The position numbers and the translations under genes are program-made. From contig NZ_BAAACZ010000011.1 in NCBI RefSeq assembly GCF_039521975.1, positions 214,142 to 278,141 of the forward strand: a DNA stretch of 64,000 nucleotides, given 5' to 3'. Each line of letters starts with the position of its first letter. Within the stretch, counting starts at the first letter, position 1. This document shows, in pieces, positions 44,512 through 53,831 of this stretch. The stretch comes from Alkalibacillus silvisoli (GTDB lineage: Bacteria > Bacillota > Bacilli > Bacillales > Alkalibacillaceae). The notes under the pieces were generated by a model. That model was given only the letters and a program-made list of their open reading frames with translations. It was not told the origin of the DNA and did not search any database.

Positions 44512-44748
44512 ATGCAAATGAATACTATTTTAGCTATAGTTTTAATATCATCCATAGATCTTAACTTTGACCACAATCGTAATTTTGATAATAATGAAAA
44601 ACCAAGAATTGAACTGCTAGAAGATCCTAATCTAAAAGAAAATGCACTATTACCTTTACCTAAGATAAGTGAAGAGCCATTCGAAAACGAACTACTACCT
44701 TTACCTGATAAAACCCCGATTCCTGACCTATTAGAAGAACAGAATTAA
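44512..44748 (+). CDS. Small acidic protein with LLPLP repeats, putatively secreted
   Basis: A 78-residue protein behind an excellent ribosome site (AGGAGG). A short hydrophobic N-terminus (NTILAIVLISSI) is followed by an acidic stretch and two related repeats, ENALLPLPKI and ENELLPLPDK. It follows the interrupted phospholipase gene by 23 bases. Family not recognised; a secreted or surface small protein is inference, and the hydrophobic stretch is short for a signal peptide. Confidence 0.6.
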   Translation: MQMNTILAIVLISSIDLNFDHNRNFDNNEKPRIELLEDPNLKENALLPLPKISEEPFENELLPLPDKTPIPDLLEEQN

Positions 44749-44845
44749 TTAAAGGTCAATGCTTATTACCTTCTAAATCAAAAGATAATTCATTCAAGTG
44801 CTCTACTCCCATTACTAGAGAAGTTTTTTATGGAGGTCCCTTATC

Positions 44846-44938
44846 ATTTTTATTTTAATTCTAGTCTTTTCAATCGTCGCTATTACTAAAGTTCATAAAT
44901 TAGAAGACCGCGTTGAAGGTTTAGAAAGCAAATTATAA
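44846..44938 (+). CDS. Possible tiny membrane protein with a non-standard ATT start
   Basis: A 30-codon frame: a single hydrophobic helix IFILILVFSIVAI and a charged coil KVHKLEDRVEGLESKL, much like small Bacillus membrane proteins. A strong GGAGGT lies at 44832-44837 but no ATG, GTG or TTG follows in this frame; ATC (44843) or ATT (44846) would be the start. Either a rare start codon is used or the start has been lost. Confidence 0.4.
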   Translation: MFILILVFSIVAITKVHKLEDRVEGLESKL

Positions 44939-44969
44939 GTAATAGAAAGTAATCGTGAATAATAGAAAA

Positions 44970-45000
44970 GAGGCTTGGATTACAAATTAATCCAAGCCTC
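44970..45000 (-). terminator. Terminator downstream of the acyl-CoA synthetase gene
   Basis: GAGGCTTGGATTA pairs perfectly with TAATCCAAGCCTC around a short loop; on the minus strand a TTTTC run follows. Confidence 0.9.
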
Positions 45001-45007
45001 GTTAATA

Positions 45008-46954
45008 TTAGTTTTGCACTTTTCCAATATCACGAATTTGATCAACAACATGTGGGTTTTCTAACGCTGATAAATCACCAGCGTCTTTGTTTAAATAGGC
45101 TGCTTTAATCGCACGACGCATTACTTTAGCATTTCGTGTTTTTGGTAAGTCTTCTACAATATGCACGGTTCTCGGTGCAATTGCTTTTCCTAGGCGATTA
45201 ATGGCATGATCAATTAGTTCGTTCTTCAAGCCTTCTTCATTGTTTGGAACATCTTTCGTCACAACAAATGCAATTGGCTTCTCACCTTTAACTTCATCCG
45301 GAATACCAATAACGCCAGCTTCAACGACAGAGTCATGCTCTACGAAAATAGACTCAATTTCCGCTGGCCCTAAACGTTTACCAGCTACGTTTAAGGTATC
45401 ATCTGAACGCCCCGTAATCGTATAGAAACCTTCATCATCATGGATAACCCAGTCTCCGTGAACCCAAGTATCTTTAAATCGGCTCCAATACGTATTTTCA
45501 TAACGTTCATTTTCTTTATAGAAACCATTTGTCATACCGACCCAAGGCTGTTTAATGACTAATTCACCAACTTCATTTTCAACACGATTCCCTTCCTGGT
45601 CAAACACATCAACATCCATAGCTGGTAAAGCCGCATTGAACCCGACTGGAGCAATCGGTTTAACCAGTACGTTTCCGAAAATACCACCGGAAATTTCCGT
45701 ACCACCCGAATAGTTGAAAATCGGAATTTTTTTGCGACATACTTTTTCAAACAGCCACATCCAAGGCTCCTCATTCCAAGGTTCGCCAGTTGATCCAATC
45801 AGTTTTAATGATGATAAATCATGTTGTGTCACATACGATTCATCTAATGTCATTAAAGTACGAATTAACGTTGGTGCAATTCCTAAATGTGTCACCTCGT
45901 ATTTCTCAACAATTTCCCAAATACGATTAGGTTTAGGGAAGGTAGGAGTACCTTCAAACATTAAGATCGTCGCGCCATTTAAAAGCCCACCGTACACTAG
46001 GAATGGGCCCATCATCCAACCCATATCGGTATACCAGAACAAAGTATCACCAGGACTAACATCCATAGTAATTCCAGCATCAAATGCTGATTTTAACGGA
46101 AAGCCGTTATGCGTATGCAATGCACCTTTAGGTTTACCAGTTGTCCCAGATGTGTAAATGATCATATAAGGATCATTGCCATTTGTTTTAACTGATTGGA
46201 ACTCATCATTTGTTGAAACTAATTCTGACCACGTGACATCTTTTGAATCGTCCCACGTCACCTCAGCACCTATATGCTCGACCATAAATACTTTTTCAAT
46301 TGATGATGCACTTTGAACAGCTAACGAAGCTTCATTTTTTAAGTTGACAGACTTACCACCACGATTAAAACCATCTGCTGTAATTAAATACTTGGATTCT
46401 GCAGCATTCATTCGAGTTGAAATTGCTTCTGACTTATAACCAGAAAAAGCAGGAGAGAAGACCGCACCAATTTTAGAGATTGCTAGCATTGCAATCGTAG
46501 TCTCTGGAATCATTGGCATATAAATTGTAAAAATGTCACCTTGTTTAGCACCATGATTAACTAAGCCATTAGCTACACGATTTACTTCTTCATCTAGCTG
46601 TTTAAACGTGTATGTTACTGTCTCACCAGCGTCACTTTCCCATATAAGAGCATTTTGATCTTTAAACTTGGGATCTATTGCCCACTTTTCAACAGCATTA
46701 TAAGCTACATTTAATTGGCCGTTAACAAACCACTCAGGGTACATCACGCCATTCGATAAATCTAGCGTTCGATCATAGTCTGTAAACCAATTAATATCTA
46801 ATTCCTTTATCGATTCATGCCAAAATTCAGCAATATCATTAACACTATAATTATGAAACTCATTATAATGATCAAAACCTAAACGGCTCATAAATTGATA
46901 AAGTCGTGTTTGTTTTGAAGCGTTTTCATTAGGAAACCAAACTGCTTTCGTCAT
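45008..46954 (-). CDS. AMP-forming acyl-CoA synthetase (acetyl-/propionyl-/acetoacetyl-CoA synthetase-like)
   Basis: A 648-residue ANL ligase with the Acs N-terminal domain (ACAS_N: HNYSVNDIAEFWHESI). P-loop MIIYTSGTTGKPKGALHTHNG, FWYTDMGWMMGPFLVYGGL, NYSGGTEISGG, hinge YTITGRSDDTLNVAGKRLGPAEIE and catalytic Lys in LPKTRNAKVMRRAIK are all intact. The exact acid cannot be told; acetate, propionate or acetoacetate are candidates, and acetoacetate would fit leucine breakdown upstream. ATG at 46954 has CGGAGTG 9 bases upstream and is preferred to a GTG at 46966. Confidence 0.9.
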   Translation of the reverse strand: MTKAVWFPNENASKQTRLYQFMSRLGFDHYNEFHNYSVNDIAEFWHESIKELDINWFTDYDRTLDLSNGVMYPEWFVNGQLNVAYNAVEKWAIDPKFKDQNALIWESDAGETVTYTFKQLDEEVNRVANGLVNHGAKQGDIFTIYMPMIPETTIAMLAISKIGAVFSPAFSGYKSEAISTRMNAAESKYLITADGFNRGGKSVNLKNEASLAVQSASSIEKVFMVEHIGAEVTWDDSKDVTWSELVSTNDEFQSVKTNGNDPYMIIYTSGTTGKPKGALHTHNGFPLKSAFDAGITMDVSPGDTLFWYTDMGWMMGPFLVYGGLLNGATILMFEGTPTFPKPNRIWEIVEKYEVTHLGIAPTLIRTLMTLDESYVTQHDLSSLKLIGSTGEPWNEEPWMWLFEKVCRKKIPIFNYSGGTEISGGIFGNVLVKPIAPVGFNAALPAMDVDVFDQEGNRVENEVGELVIKQPWVGMTNGFYKENERYENTYWSRFKDTWVHGDWVIHDDEGFYTITGRSDDTLNVAGKRLGPAEIESIFVEHDSVVEAGVIGIPDEVKGEKPIAFVVTKDVPNNEEGLKNELIDHAINRLGKAIAPRTVHIVEDLPKTRNAKVMRRAIKAAYLNKDAGDLSALENPHVVDQIRDIGKVQN

Positions 46955-47473
46955 ATAAGGGATCACTCCGATTCATATAGATTAATTTGCTTGAAAATTT
47001 TAATATCTATAGTCAATTATAACGTAGAACATTAGGAGTGAGAAGGTGATACGTGTAATCGGTTACAAGATAAGAATAAAACAGGACAACATATAGATCA
47101 TTAGATTAATAGGAATATTAAAGATCTGCAACTAAGATAACTATAGGAAATGAAATAAGAATAGATTATAGAGTTAAATGAAAAAATAATTTTCTCATAA
47201 CAATAAGTAACTTATAAATAATTATTGAGATTGCAGCAAAGTTAGTAACGACTAAAAAGATACAAACACTGACACAGCAACATTTAGAGTAGCTTTAATG
47301 AGATTTAATCCTAGTATTTAAACCATTCAATAACTTGGTATAATCAATGTTATGTAAACCTAAATATAAATTTCATAATGGCAAATACTTTATCATAAGT
47401 ATCTCATAAGTATTTACCATTATAAAACTAATTAAGTATCTTTATATGTATTCATTTTACTTCTTAACATCTT
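46955..47473. other. AT-rich spacer with one long inverted repeat
   Basis: No gene is visible in about 520 bases. At 47375-47423 a strong hairpin occurs: ATAATGG + AAATACTT pairs with AAGTATTT + CCATTAT. It could be a weak terminator for the gene on the left or the minus-strand oxidoreductase on the right, although T-runs are poor. Confidence 0.45.
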
Positions 47474-48025
47474 TCAATCTTCTGGTAAGATATCATTTAC
47501 TAAAACAGCAAGTTGTTCCTCACTTAATTCGCCTCTATAATGCGTTTCAATAGTTCCATCTGGATTAATAAAGTATGTAGTTGGAAGGTTTATAATCATA
47601 TATTGATCAGCTATAATATCATCTTCAAGTAATAAATGAAATTCAAGCTCTGGGAATTGAATTTGAAAATCTTCAATAGTATTTCTTGATTCGCCAATAT
47701 TCACTGCTAAAACTTCCAAACCTGAATCTCCATATGTATTATAAATTGATTGAATTGCAGGCATCTCATTGAGACACGGCTGACACCAACTTGCCCAAAA
47801 ATTCACTAACACAGCTTGGCCACGGAGATCTTCTAACGTAATGGTATCACCATCAATTGCATTTAATGTAAAATTAGGAGCTATTTCCTCATCAAATTCA
47901 GAATTCATACGGTTTTCTAAATCAATTTCGACCTCTTCTTGGTTTATAATATGGTAATTGATCATAACCCAGATTAACAACCCTAAAAGCAAAACGCCCC
48001 CAATTCTTCCTACAACCTTATACAA
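47474..48025 (-). CDS. ResA/TlpA-type membrane-anchored thiol-disulfide oxidoreductase
   Basis: A 183-residue protein with an N-terminal helix (about residues 8-26), an acidic linker and a thioredoxin fold: FTLNAIDGDTITLEDLRG, active site NFWASWCQPCLNEMP (CQPC near residue 82) and cis-Pro in INLPTTYF. It is a paralogue of the protein at 22429 with a different dipeptide in the active site. TTG start with AGGGGGG upstream. It probably draws electrons from CcdA; substrate unknown. Confidence 0.88.
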   Translation of the reverse strand: MYKVVGRIGGVLLLGLLIWVMINYHIINQEEVEIDLENRMNSEFDEEIAPNFTLNAIDGDTITLEDLRGQAVLVNFWASWCQPCLNEMPAIQSIYNTYGDSGLEVLAVNIGESRNTIEDFQIQFPELEFHLLLEDDIIADQYMIINLPTTYFINPDGTIETHYRGELSEEQLAVLVNDILPED

Positions 48026-48084
48026 TGGCGCCCCCCTCTTCTGCTCTTCTGCATTGCCTAATAATTGGTAAAAACACCACTTTT

Positions 48085-48353
48085 CTAATTAAAAGATAAT
48101 TCTCTACTTTTCTTATTAATAGTCACAGCACTTGCAAACAATAAACTAACAAAAACTAATAGTATACTAACACCAAATAAAGTAGACACTTCAAAGCCGC
48201 TCACTGTTTGGTTGATTGCTAGTATAAAGTTAATAATGTTATCCCTTTTCTTTTATCTTTAAAATAATACGACATGACCATAGCTAATGAAATTCCAACA
48301 CCAACAAAAATTGCAATTAGGATCATTATATAAAGCAAAACTTCTGTAAACAT
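48085..48353 (-). pseudogene. Frameshifted paralogue of a small membrane protein
   Basis: Reading from ATG at 48353: MFTEVLLYIMILIAIFVGVGIS..., DKRKGI, then the frame breaks at TLLTLY-stop; the adjacent frame continues NFILAINQTVSGFEVS..., VSLLFASAV, KKSRELSF. The whole aligns with the intact 91-residue protein at 52517-52792 (MTEEMFLYIMVLITVFIGTVIS). One indel near the centre separates the halves. Two diverged copies, one dead. Confidence 0.7.
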
Positions 48354-48399
48354 GATTAGAACACCCTGCCTCTAAACTATTTTTCACTCATATTGAAGG

Positions 48400-48500
48400 T
48401 AGTGAACCCCGAAAGTTAGAGTTTTGATTATGCAGCTGGTTGGCTGGTTTGAGTTCGGTATCGTACTGGAATCGCACTAGACTTAAACCAGTTCACAATC
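48400..48500 (-). mobile_element. Possible remnant of an IS3-family element (3' end)
   Basis: The minus strand carries RFQYDTELKPANQLHNQ-like coding debris followed by the AACTTTCGGGGTTCACTA type sequence often seen at the right end of IS3/IS150-like elements in Bacillaceae. No transposase body remains. This is a pattern judgement without a database comparison. Confidence 0.4.
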
Positions 48501-48532
48501 CCCTTCAACTCTCATTTTTTGCTTTATGTAAC

Positions 48533-49204
48533 TTAAGAGCGATTGCTCTCCACAATCAAAAGTATTTCACTCAAATCTTTCACTATGAAATCTGCTTTAA
48601 CATTATCCCATTGGTTATCTTTTTTCCATACACCTTTCATACCTACATTTTGAGAAGCCTGTACATCCTTTACTGGGTGGTCGCCAACAAATATACTTTC
48701 TGACGGTGAAACATTGAGATTACCTAGGGCTTTTTGAAATATTTCAGGTTCGGGCTTTTTTATACCTTCCCATTCGGATATAAGAATTGTTTTAAAGTAT
48801 TGATCGATACCTAAAGCTTTTATGTTATCCATTTGGAACTGCCCTTTACCATTCGTGATCAATCCAAGGCCAATATTATAATCCTTTAATTTTTCTAGCG
48901 TACTAATAAGGTTTGGAAGCGGAACACAGCTATCATGGAATTGACTGACATAGTCTTGGAGTAATTCTTCCCAAGTCAAACCAGTAATACCAAACTCATC
49001 AACTAACTGTTTATAGACCTTATCCTTCCAAACATACCCTCTATTATCAAGTTCTATAAACCTTGTTATGTATTTTTCTAATGGCACATGATTTACCCAT
49101 TTATTAAATCGTTTATATTGCTTAGCAATAAAAATCTTTACTGATTTATCTCGATTTAACAAAGTTCCATCTAAGTCAAAAATCACTGCTTTGATCATAT
49201 TCAT
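48533..49204 (-). CDS. HAD superfamily hydrolase
   Basis: A 223-residue phosphatase-like protein. Motif I VIFDLDGTLLN, motif II LGLITNGKGQ, motif III Lys in GIKKPEPEIFQ, and motif IV FVGDHPVKDVQ are complete; a cap domain lies between I and II. It is a paralogue of the enzyme at 62268. Substrate unknown; sugar-phosphate or nucleotide phosphatases have this layout. GGGAAG precedes the ATG. Confidence 0.88.
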   Translation of the reverse strand: MNMIKAVIFDLDGTLLNRDKSVKIFIAKQYKRFNKWVNHVPLEKYITRFIELDNRGYVWKDKVYKQLVDEFGITGLTWEELLQDYVSQFHDSCVPLPNLISTLEKLKDYNIGLGLITNGKGQFQMDNIKALGIDQYFKTILISEWEGIKKPEPEIFQKALGNLNVSPSESIFVGDHPVKDVQASQNVGMKGVWKKDNQWDNVKADFIVKDLSEILLIVESNRS

Positions 49205-49318
49205 GCACTTCCCATATAAGGTATTTACCTTTTGTTTCTATATTTATAAGTTAGCTTAAAAAAGATGAAAATTGTTAAATGATCAACTCAACCCTTGCTC
49301 CCTAGGTTTGAAAATGAA

Positions 49319-49912
49319 CTAAATTCTACCATTTCCATCATATTGAGAAAGATGAGTAACTTGATTATAATTTTTTATCTTCCATTCATTTTCAGGGAAG
49401 TGAATATTACTTACACAGGCATTTTTTAACTTCGTTTTACCTGAACCAATTTTACCATCAGATATAGTAGCTAGTATCGAATTAATTACGGCACCGTGAG
49501 CTACAAGAAGTACCTTCTTATTTCTGAATCTTTTATCTACTCTCTTAATACCTTCCATTACACGTTGTTCTAAAGACCCCATATTTTCCTGGTTCGGAAT
49601 AATTCCACCTGGAAATTTATGAAACCTTTCCTCTCTATCCATCCCTTCAGCATCCCCATAACCTCTTTCAAGAAATTCCTCCATTGTCAAGGTTGGTAAT
49701 TTCAATTTGACATTTATTATTTCTGCTGTTTGTTTAGCTCTTTTTAACGGACTGGTAATAATAACATCCCAATTAGATTTTGATAAGAACATACTACATT
49801 CCTTTGCCTGCTTTATCCCTGTTTGATTTAGCGGGATATCTGTTCTCCCTTGTAATTTCCCTGCTAAATTCCAATCTGTTTCACCGTGTCTCACCATACA
49901 TATAGTAGTTAT
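49319..49912 (-). CDS. Histidine phosphatase family protein with a possible ATA start
   Basis: About 197 residues of the phosphoglycerate-mutase-like phosphatase family. RHGETDWNLAGKLQGRTDIPLN contains the catalytic His; a second His is in VLLVAHGAVINSIL. The frame from the first ATG (49897) starts at the motif itself, MVRHGE. The five codons before it read ITTIC, matching the usual MTTICLVRHGE opening, and GGGAGAGG lies 5 bases before an ATA at 49912. The true start is therefore probably ATA, a mutated ATG. The rest is full length. Confidence 0.75.
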   Translation of the reverse strand: MTTICMVRHGETDWNLAGKLQGRTDIPLNQTGIKQAKECSMFLSKSNWDVIITSPLKRAKQTAEIINVKLKLPTLTMEEFLERGYGDAEGMDREERFHKFPGGIIPNQENMGSLEQRVMEGIKRVDKRFRNKKVLLVAHGAVINSILATISDGKIGSGKTKLKNACVSNIHFPENEWKIKNYNQVTHLSQYDGNGRI

Positions 49913-50095
49913 ATTAACCTCTCCCTTCTACTAATATAATCTGTACCTTTTATATTAAATTACTGATTCAATCACCCTACTTCTCTAGTTGTTCACAATT
50001 ATCCTTATCATAATCATGCATGTCGTTAGCTTAATAGAAAACACCTTTAAATCTCTTCTGTGTATTTATGTTTATTATTTCATCAACATAAGCTC

Positions 50096-50665
50096 CTATT
50101 TAAATAAAGAATATGTTGTACAATCCCAATGTTTAGTAACTGTTTTTCTCTTTCCTTTCCAGCCTTTTTCCTTCAATTCTTTTGCTATTAACATATTAAA
50201 AAAGGCATGACCTACTAATACTATAGATTCAAATTCTCCTGCATAATCAATTAATTGTTGTGATGCTTTTTTTGCCCTAAGCTTTGCATTACTAAAAGAC
50301 TCGCAACCATTAGAATAACCACAGAACCATAATATCCTTAAAATGAATGCCCATATACTCGGTCTTAATTTTAAGTTCAATAACTTCATTGAACAAATAG
50401 GTAACTCAGTTTCTCGAAATAAAGGGTCAGACAGTATCTTTACTTCTGGATGTAATAACTTGGCTGATTGAATGCTCCTTTTTAAATCACTGGTTACAAC
50501 AATCTTTGCATTTACCACTATTTCGATCGTTTTGGGAGGGTAAGTTATTTCTTCAAATACTCCATAATTATCATACTTCTCAACCCACTGTTTAAACTCA
50601 TAACAAGTTATTGTATCGTTTTCGATTAGTTGTGATTTTCCATGCCTAATCAATGATAATCTCAT
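50096..50665 (-). CDS. Histidine phosphatase family protein
   Basis: A 189-residue protein with LSLIRHGKSQ (catalytic His), VVTSDLKRSIQSA and VLVGHAFFNMLIA (second His). The RHGKS form instead of RHGET is seen in a subgroup with unknown substrates. AGGGGATAACT precedes the ATG. It lies behind and on the same strand as another phosphatase gene, from which it is only distantly similar. Confidence 0.85.
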   Translation of the reverse strand: MRLSLIRHGKSQLIENDTITCYEFKQWVEKYDNYGVFEEITYPPKTIEIVVNAKIVVTSDLKRSIQSAKLLHPEVKILSDPLFRETELPICSMKLLNLKLRPSIWAFILRILWFCGYSNGCESFSNAKLRAKKASQQLIDYAGEFESIVLVGHAFFNMLIAKELKEKGWKGKRKTVTKHWDCTTYSLFK

Positions 50666-50812
50666 AGTTATCCCCTTAAGTAAATTTTAATAATAACAAT
50701 GATAGGTATAAAAACCTATTCCACTATGCTTTTTGTTAGCACAAAAAACCAACACTCTTATTGAACAATCACCCCTGTCACTTAAATCCAATTCTTTTAC
50801 ATGCATTATACA

Positions 50813-51538
50813 TTAAGAAGTTATAACAACCTCTTTATCAAATGATAAATTATACAAACAGTTCAAAACATCTCTTGCTTCATTACTATGTTCCGTTAGT
50901 GGTTTGCCCTCACACATTGGTACCTTACTGTATACTTTTCTTATACTAATAGGATAACCAATTCCTGTTTTCACTTCGTTAATTCTAACCTTATTTGGTT
51001 TAAAGAGTAAGGTATTCATTATCTCTTTGGCTTCATGAGAAGGAGATGTTTTTAATATCGATACCACATCTGAGTCTGTTAATCGGGCAAATTCACTTCT
51101 ATTAATTAAATCTACTTTCCAGTGTAACTTTATTGACTCTGCTAATAATCTGTCTACACCAACCATATGTGGCGATAAAAATAATTGATGATCCGTCAAA
51201 ATTAGTTGTAATAGATATTGTCCTGTTTCTTTATTTGTTTCTATACCTTTAGATGTACATTTGATTTGGGTCAGTAAATAATTTGGAAGTGTTTCTAACA
51301 ATCCTGACATATAAGTGTCTCTAAAAAAGCTATCAAGGTGGTCAATACCTAATATATTCTCTTTACCTGTGATAACAGAAGGTTCATTTAAAATCTCTAT
51401 AATCTTATTAGGTTTGATATTATATTGCTGCAATATAGAAGATACTTCATCTTCTAAAATATATTGTTCTGTTAATTGATGGTGGTTAAACTTTAACGTA
51501 TTTTCTACAGCATGGTTCTGAAAATAGTTCTGTTTCTT
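50813..51538 (-). pseudogene. 5'-truncated HD-domain phosphohydrolase
   Basis: The frame reads back past the first ATG (51433): FQNHAVENTLKFNHHQLTEQYILEDEVSSILQQYN precedes it in the same frame up to a TAA at 51541-51539. The visible part (GIDHLDSFFRDTYMSGL, HQLFLSPHMVGVDRLL) resembles the second half of HD-domain proteins of the dGTPase-like type; the HD motif that should lie in the missing first part is absent. No start or ribosome site is visible, so it is a remnant. Original substrate unknown. Confidence 0.65.
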
Positions 51539-51671
51539 TTATATGCAAAAAACTTCCTCCCTCAATAATTTAAACTTTTATCCGTTAAATCTTCTACCAT
51601 TCTACTTCACTAGTTACCTCTACACCAATCCTAACATAATATTCCAAAAAAATATTAGTTGTACAAAAAAT

Positions 51672-51694
51672 GACGATCAAAATTGTTGACCACC
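51672..51694 (-). terminator. Terminator after the P-loop kinase gene
   Basis: On the minus strand GGTGGTCAA-CAATT-TTGATCGTC with wobble pairs is followed by ATTTTTT. Confidence 0.7.
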
Positions 51695-51725
51695 CTGTTC
51701 GACTCTTGTCACGATAGTAGCAATG

Positions 51726-52358
51726 CTATGCATTATTTTCCTTTAACCATTTCCAGATACTGTTTAGGAGTTTATCCGAATTCACACTTATATATGGTAA
51801 TGGTAAATTATGAATAATTACTTTTATATTTTCATCTATAGTAGTTGCTTCAATTTGTTGTACATAATGTGGTACAAATTGATTTAAAGCTTCATAATAA
51901 CGTTGGTGGGGTTCAACAATTTTTAAATGCTTTTCAAAGTTTCCTCTTCTTCGAGTATTATCATTTTCCTTTCTATATCTCAGCTTTGTTTTGCTAGCGT
52001 ATAAATAAAAATACTTGTCTGGAAACCCAATTCTGCCAGCTTTTATTTGCTTTTGATAAAACTCATAAATAAAGTCTAAACTTTGATTGAATAATTTAAA
52101 ATCTAAGCACCAGTTGTAACTTAGAGGTTGAAATAGATCACCATCAAGAATCACTGTATCGTGTTCTCTCAGTTTTTCTTGTGCTATTTGCCACCTTTCG
52201 ACCTGACGTTCTAAATACCATGTTTTCGATTCTCTTTTAGGACGTTCAAATAAAAGGTTGACCTCTGGAATGATGTATGTATTTGTTTTTCTTGCTATTT
52301 CTTTACTAGTAGTTGTTTTACCTACCGCACTAGCCCCTTCCAAACAAATTACTGCCAA
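51726..52358 (-). CDS. P-loop nucleotide kinase-like ATPase
   Basis: A 210-residue AAA/adenylate-kinase-like protein. Walker A is EGASAVGKTTTSKEI at residues 7-21, Walker B-like VILDGDLFQPLSYNW near residue 70, and an Arg-rich lid YRKENDNTRRRGNFEKH near 130. The layout recalls deoxynucleoside or thymidylate kinases, or phosphotransferases. Start TTG at 52358 lies 7-8 bases after GAGGGG; the GTG at 52367 overlaps it. Substrate unknown. Confidence 0.78.
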   Translation of the reverse strand: MAVICLEGASAVGKTTTSKEIARKTNTYIIPEVNLLFERPKRESKTWYLERQVERWQIAQEKLREHDTVILDGDLFQPLSYNWCLDFKLFNQSLDFIYEFYQKQIKAGRIGFPDKYFYLYASKTKLRYRKENDNTRRRGNFEKHLKIVEPHQRYYEALNQFVPHYVQQIEATTIDENIKVIIHNLPLPYISVNSDKLLNSIWKWLKENNA

Positions 52359-52516
52359 AATATCCACCCCTCTTTTTGCTCGGTTGTGTCTTCTTAAACA
52401 TTGTGGAATACTTCCTAATTCTAGATGGCAATTGAGTAGAAAATAAGAAGGCTGGAATTTAGAATAGGTTTTTCGGATTTGCCCTCTCCTCGCTCAATTA
52501 ACGATAAACGGAACAA

Positions 52517-52792
52517 TTATTCTAACGCCCTTTCCAGTTGCTTTTTCCTAAGAGTTATAAAACTTGCTATAAGTAATCCGCTAATAATAAACAATGTTAA
52601 AGCACCGAGTATATTAGAAATTTCAAAAATATTTAATTGAAAATTGATCACTAGAGCAATAAATATTGCTAAGATCAATAATCCTCTTCTTTTACTTTTC
52701 CTGTAAAATGACATAAAAATGGATAAAGATATTACCGTTCCTATAAATACAGTAATTAATACCATTATGTATAAAAACATCTCTTCAGTCAT
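52517..52792 (-). CDS. Small membrane protein with three helices
   Basis: A 91-residue protein with hydrophobic segments at about 7-27 (YIMVLITVFIGTVIS), 37-52 and 60-82, and a KRR motif between the first two. AAAGGGGAG precedes the ATG. Its relic paralogue lies at 48085-48353. No family recognised; function unknown. Confidence 0.7.
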   Translation of the reverse strand: MTEEMFLYIMVLITVFIGTVISLSIFMSFYRKSKRRGLLILAIFIALVINFQLNIFEISNILGALTLFIISGLLIASFITLRKKQLERALE

Positions 52793-52979
52793 GATTTACT
52801 CCCCTTTCTAAATATTACGTGAATTATACCATTTTTTGTGAATTTAAAAATGATTTTATCCAAATTTTCAAAATCCATAAACTGATAAGTTCTCTCTTAC
52901 TTATTACATATTACTAAAGCTTTTACTTATCATAATGGTTAAGATTATATTAAATTCAATAAAGAAAGAAGTGTAGATA

Positions 52980-53822
52980 ATGTCAAAAGAAATGAACTAC
53001 GGAGATGATTACAAATTTATTCCGGCGACATCGATTGGCAGCGGTGTTGGCAGAGAATTACTTACTGACCTCTATCAGCATACCATTCAAGTCGTAAACC
53101 TATTCTTCTATGGCGATTCAAATAGTAACGAATTCGTCTTAATTGATGCTGGTATGCCAAGATCTGCAGATGACATTATAGCGGTTGCTAAAGAGCGATT
53201 CGGTGAAGATGCACGTCCGAAAGCGATCATCTTAACGCATGGGCACTTTGATCATGTCGGTGCGATTATCGAACTAATCGAATATTGGGACGTACCCGTT
53301 TATGCCCATGAGTTGGAAAAGCCGTTTTTAACAGGAGAAAAAGATTATCCTGAGCCTGATTCAACTGTTGAAGGTGGCTTAGTGGCTAAGATGTCTCCTT
53401 TATTCCCTAATGAAGCAATCGACATTAGTGGTCAGTTAGAAACACTTCCGTCTGATGGAAGTGTACCTCATATGCCTGGTTTCAGATGGGTCCACACTCC
53501 TGGGCATACACCAGGGCATGTTTCTTTATTCCGTGATGAAGACGGTACATTAATCGTCGGTGATGCTTTTGTGACTGTTAAACAAGAATCATTATACAGA
53601 GTGTTTACACAAGAAAAAGAAATCAGTGGACCACCTCGCTACTTAACGACAGATTGGCAACAAGCTTTTAATTCAGTTAAAAAGTTAGCTGAATTAAAAC
53701 CAACACTGGCTGCTACTGGACACGGTGTTCCATTATACGGAGATGAGCTAACAGAAGACTTAAATGATCTTGTACAAAATTTTGAGGAGGTGGCTATTCC
53801 TGATCACGGAAAGTATATTTAA
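52980..53822 (+). CDS. MBL-fold metallo-hydrolase
   Basis: A 280-residue metallo-beta-lactamase-fold protein. Metal motif ILTHGHFDHVGAI (HxHxDH) near residue 82, second His in TPGHTPGHVSLF, Asp in IVGDAFVTVK and a final His in ATGHGVPLYG give a complete two-metal site. Such enzymes hydrolyse thioesters, esters or related compounds; the substrate cannot be told. A convergent terminator separates it from the flavin reductase gene. Confidence 0.9.
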   Translation: MSKEMNYGDDYKFIPATSIGSGVGRELLTDLYQHTIQVVNLFFYGDSNSNEFVLIDAGMPRSADDIIAVAKERFGEDARPKAIILTHGHFDHVGAIIELIEYWDVPVYAHELEKPFLTGEKDYPEPDSTVEGGLVAKMSPLFPNEAIDISGQLETLPSDGSVPHMPGFRWVHTPGHTPGHVSLFRDEDGTLIVGDAFVTVKQESLYRVFTQEKEISGPPRYLTTDWQQAFNSVKKLAELKPTLAATGHGVPLYGDELTEDLNDLVQNFEEVAIPDHGKYI

Positions 53823-53831
53823 AATGCACTT

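Noticed and set aside
48440..48703. 87-residue plus-strand frame
   Set aside because: Overlaps the HAD hydrolase on the other strand and lacks a ribosome site; shadow frame.
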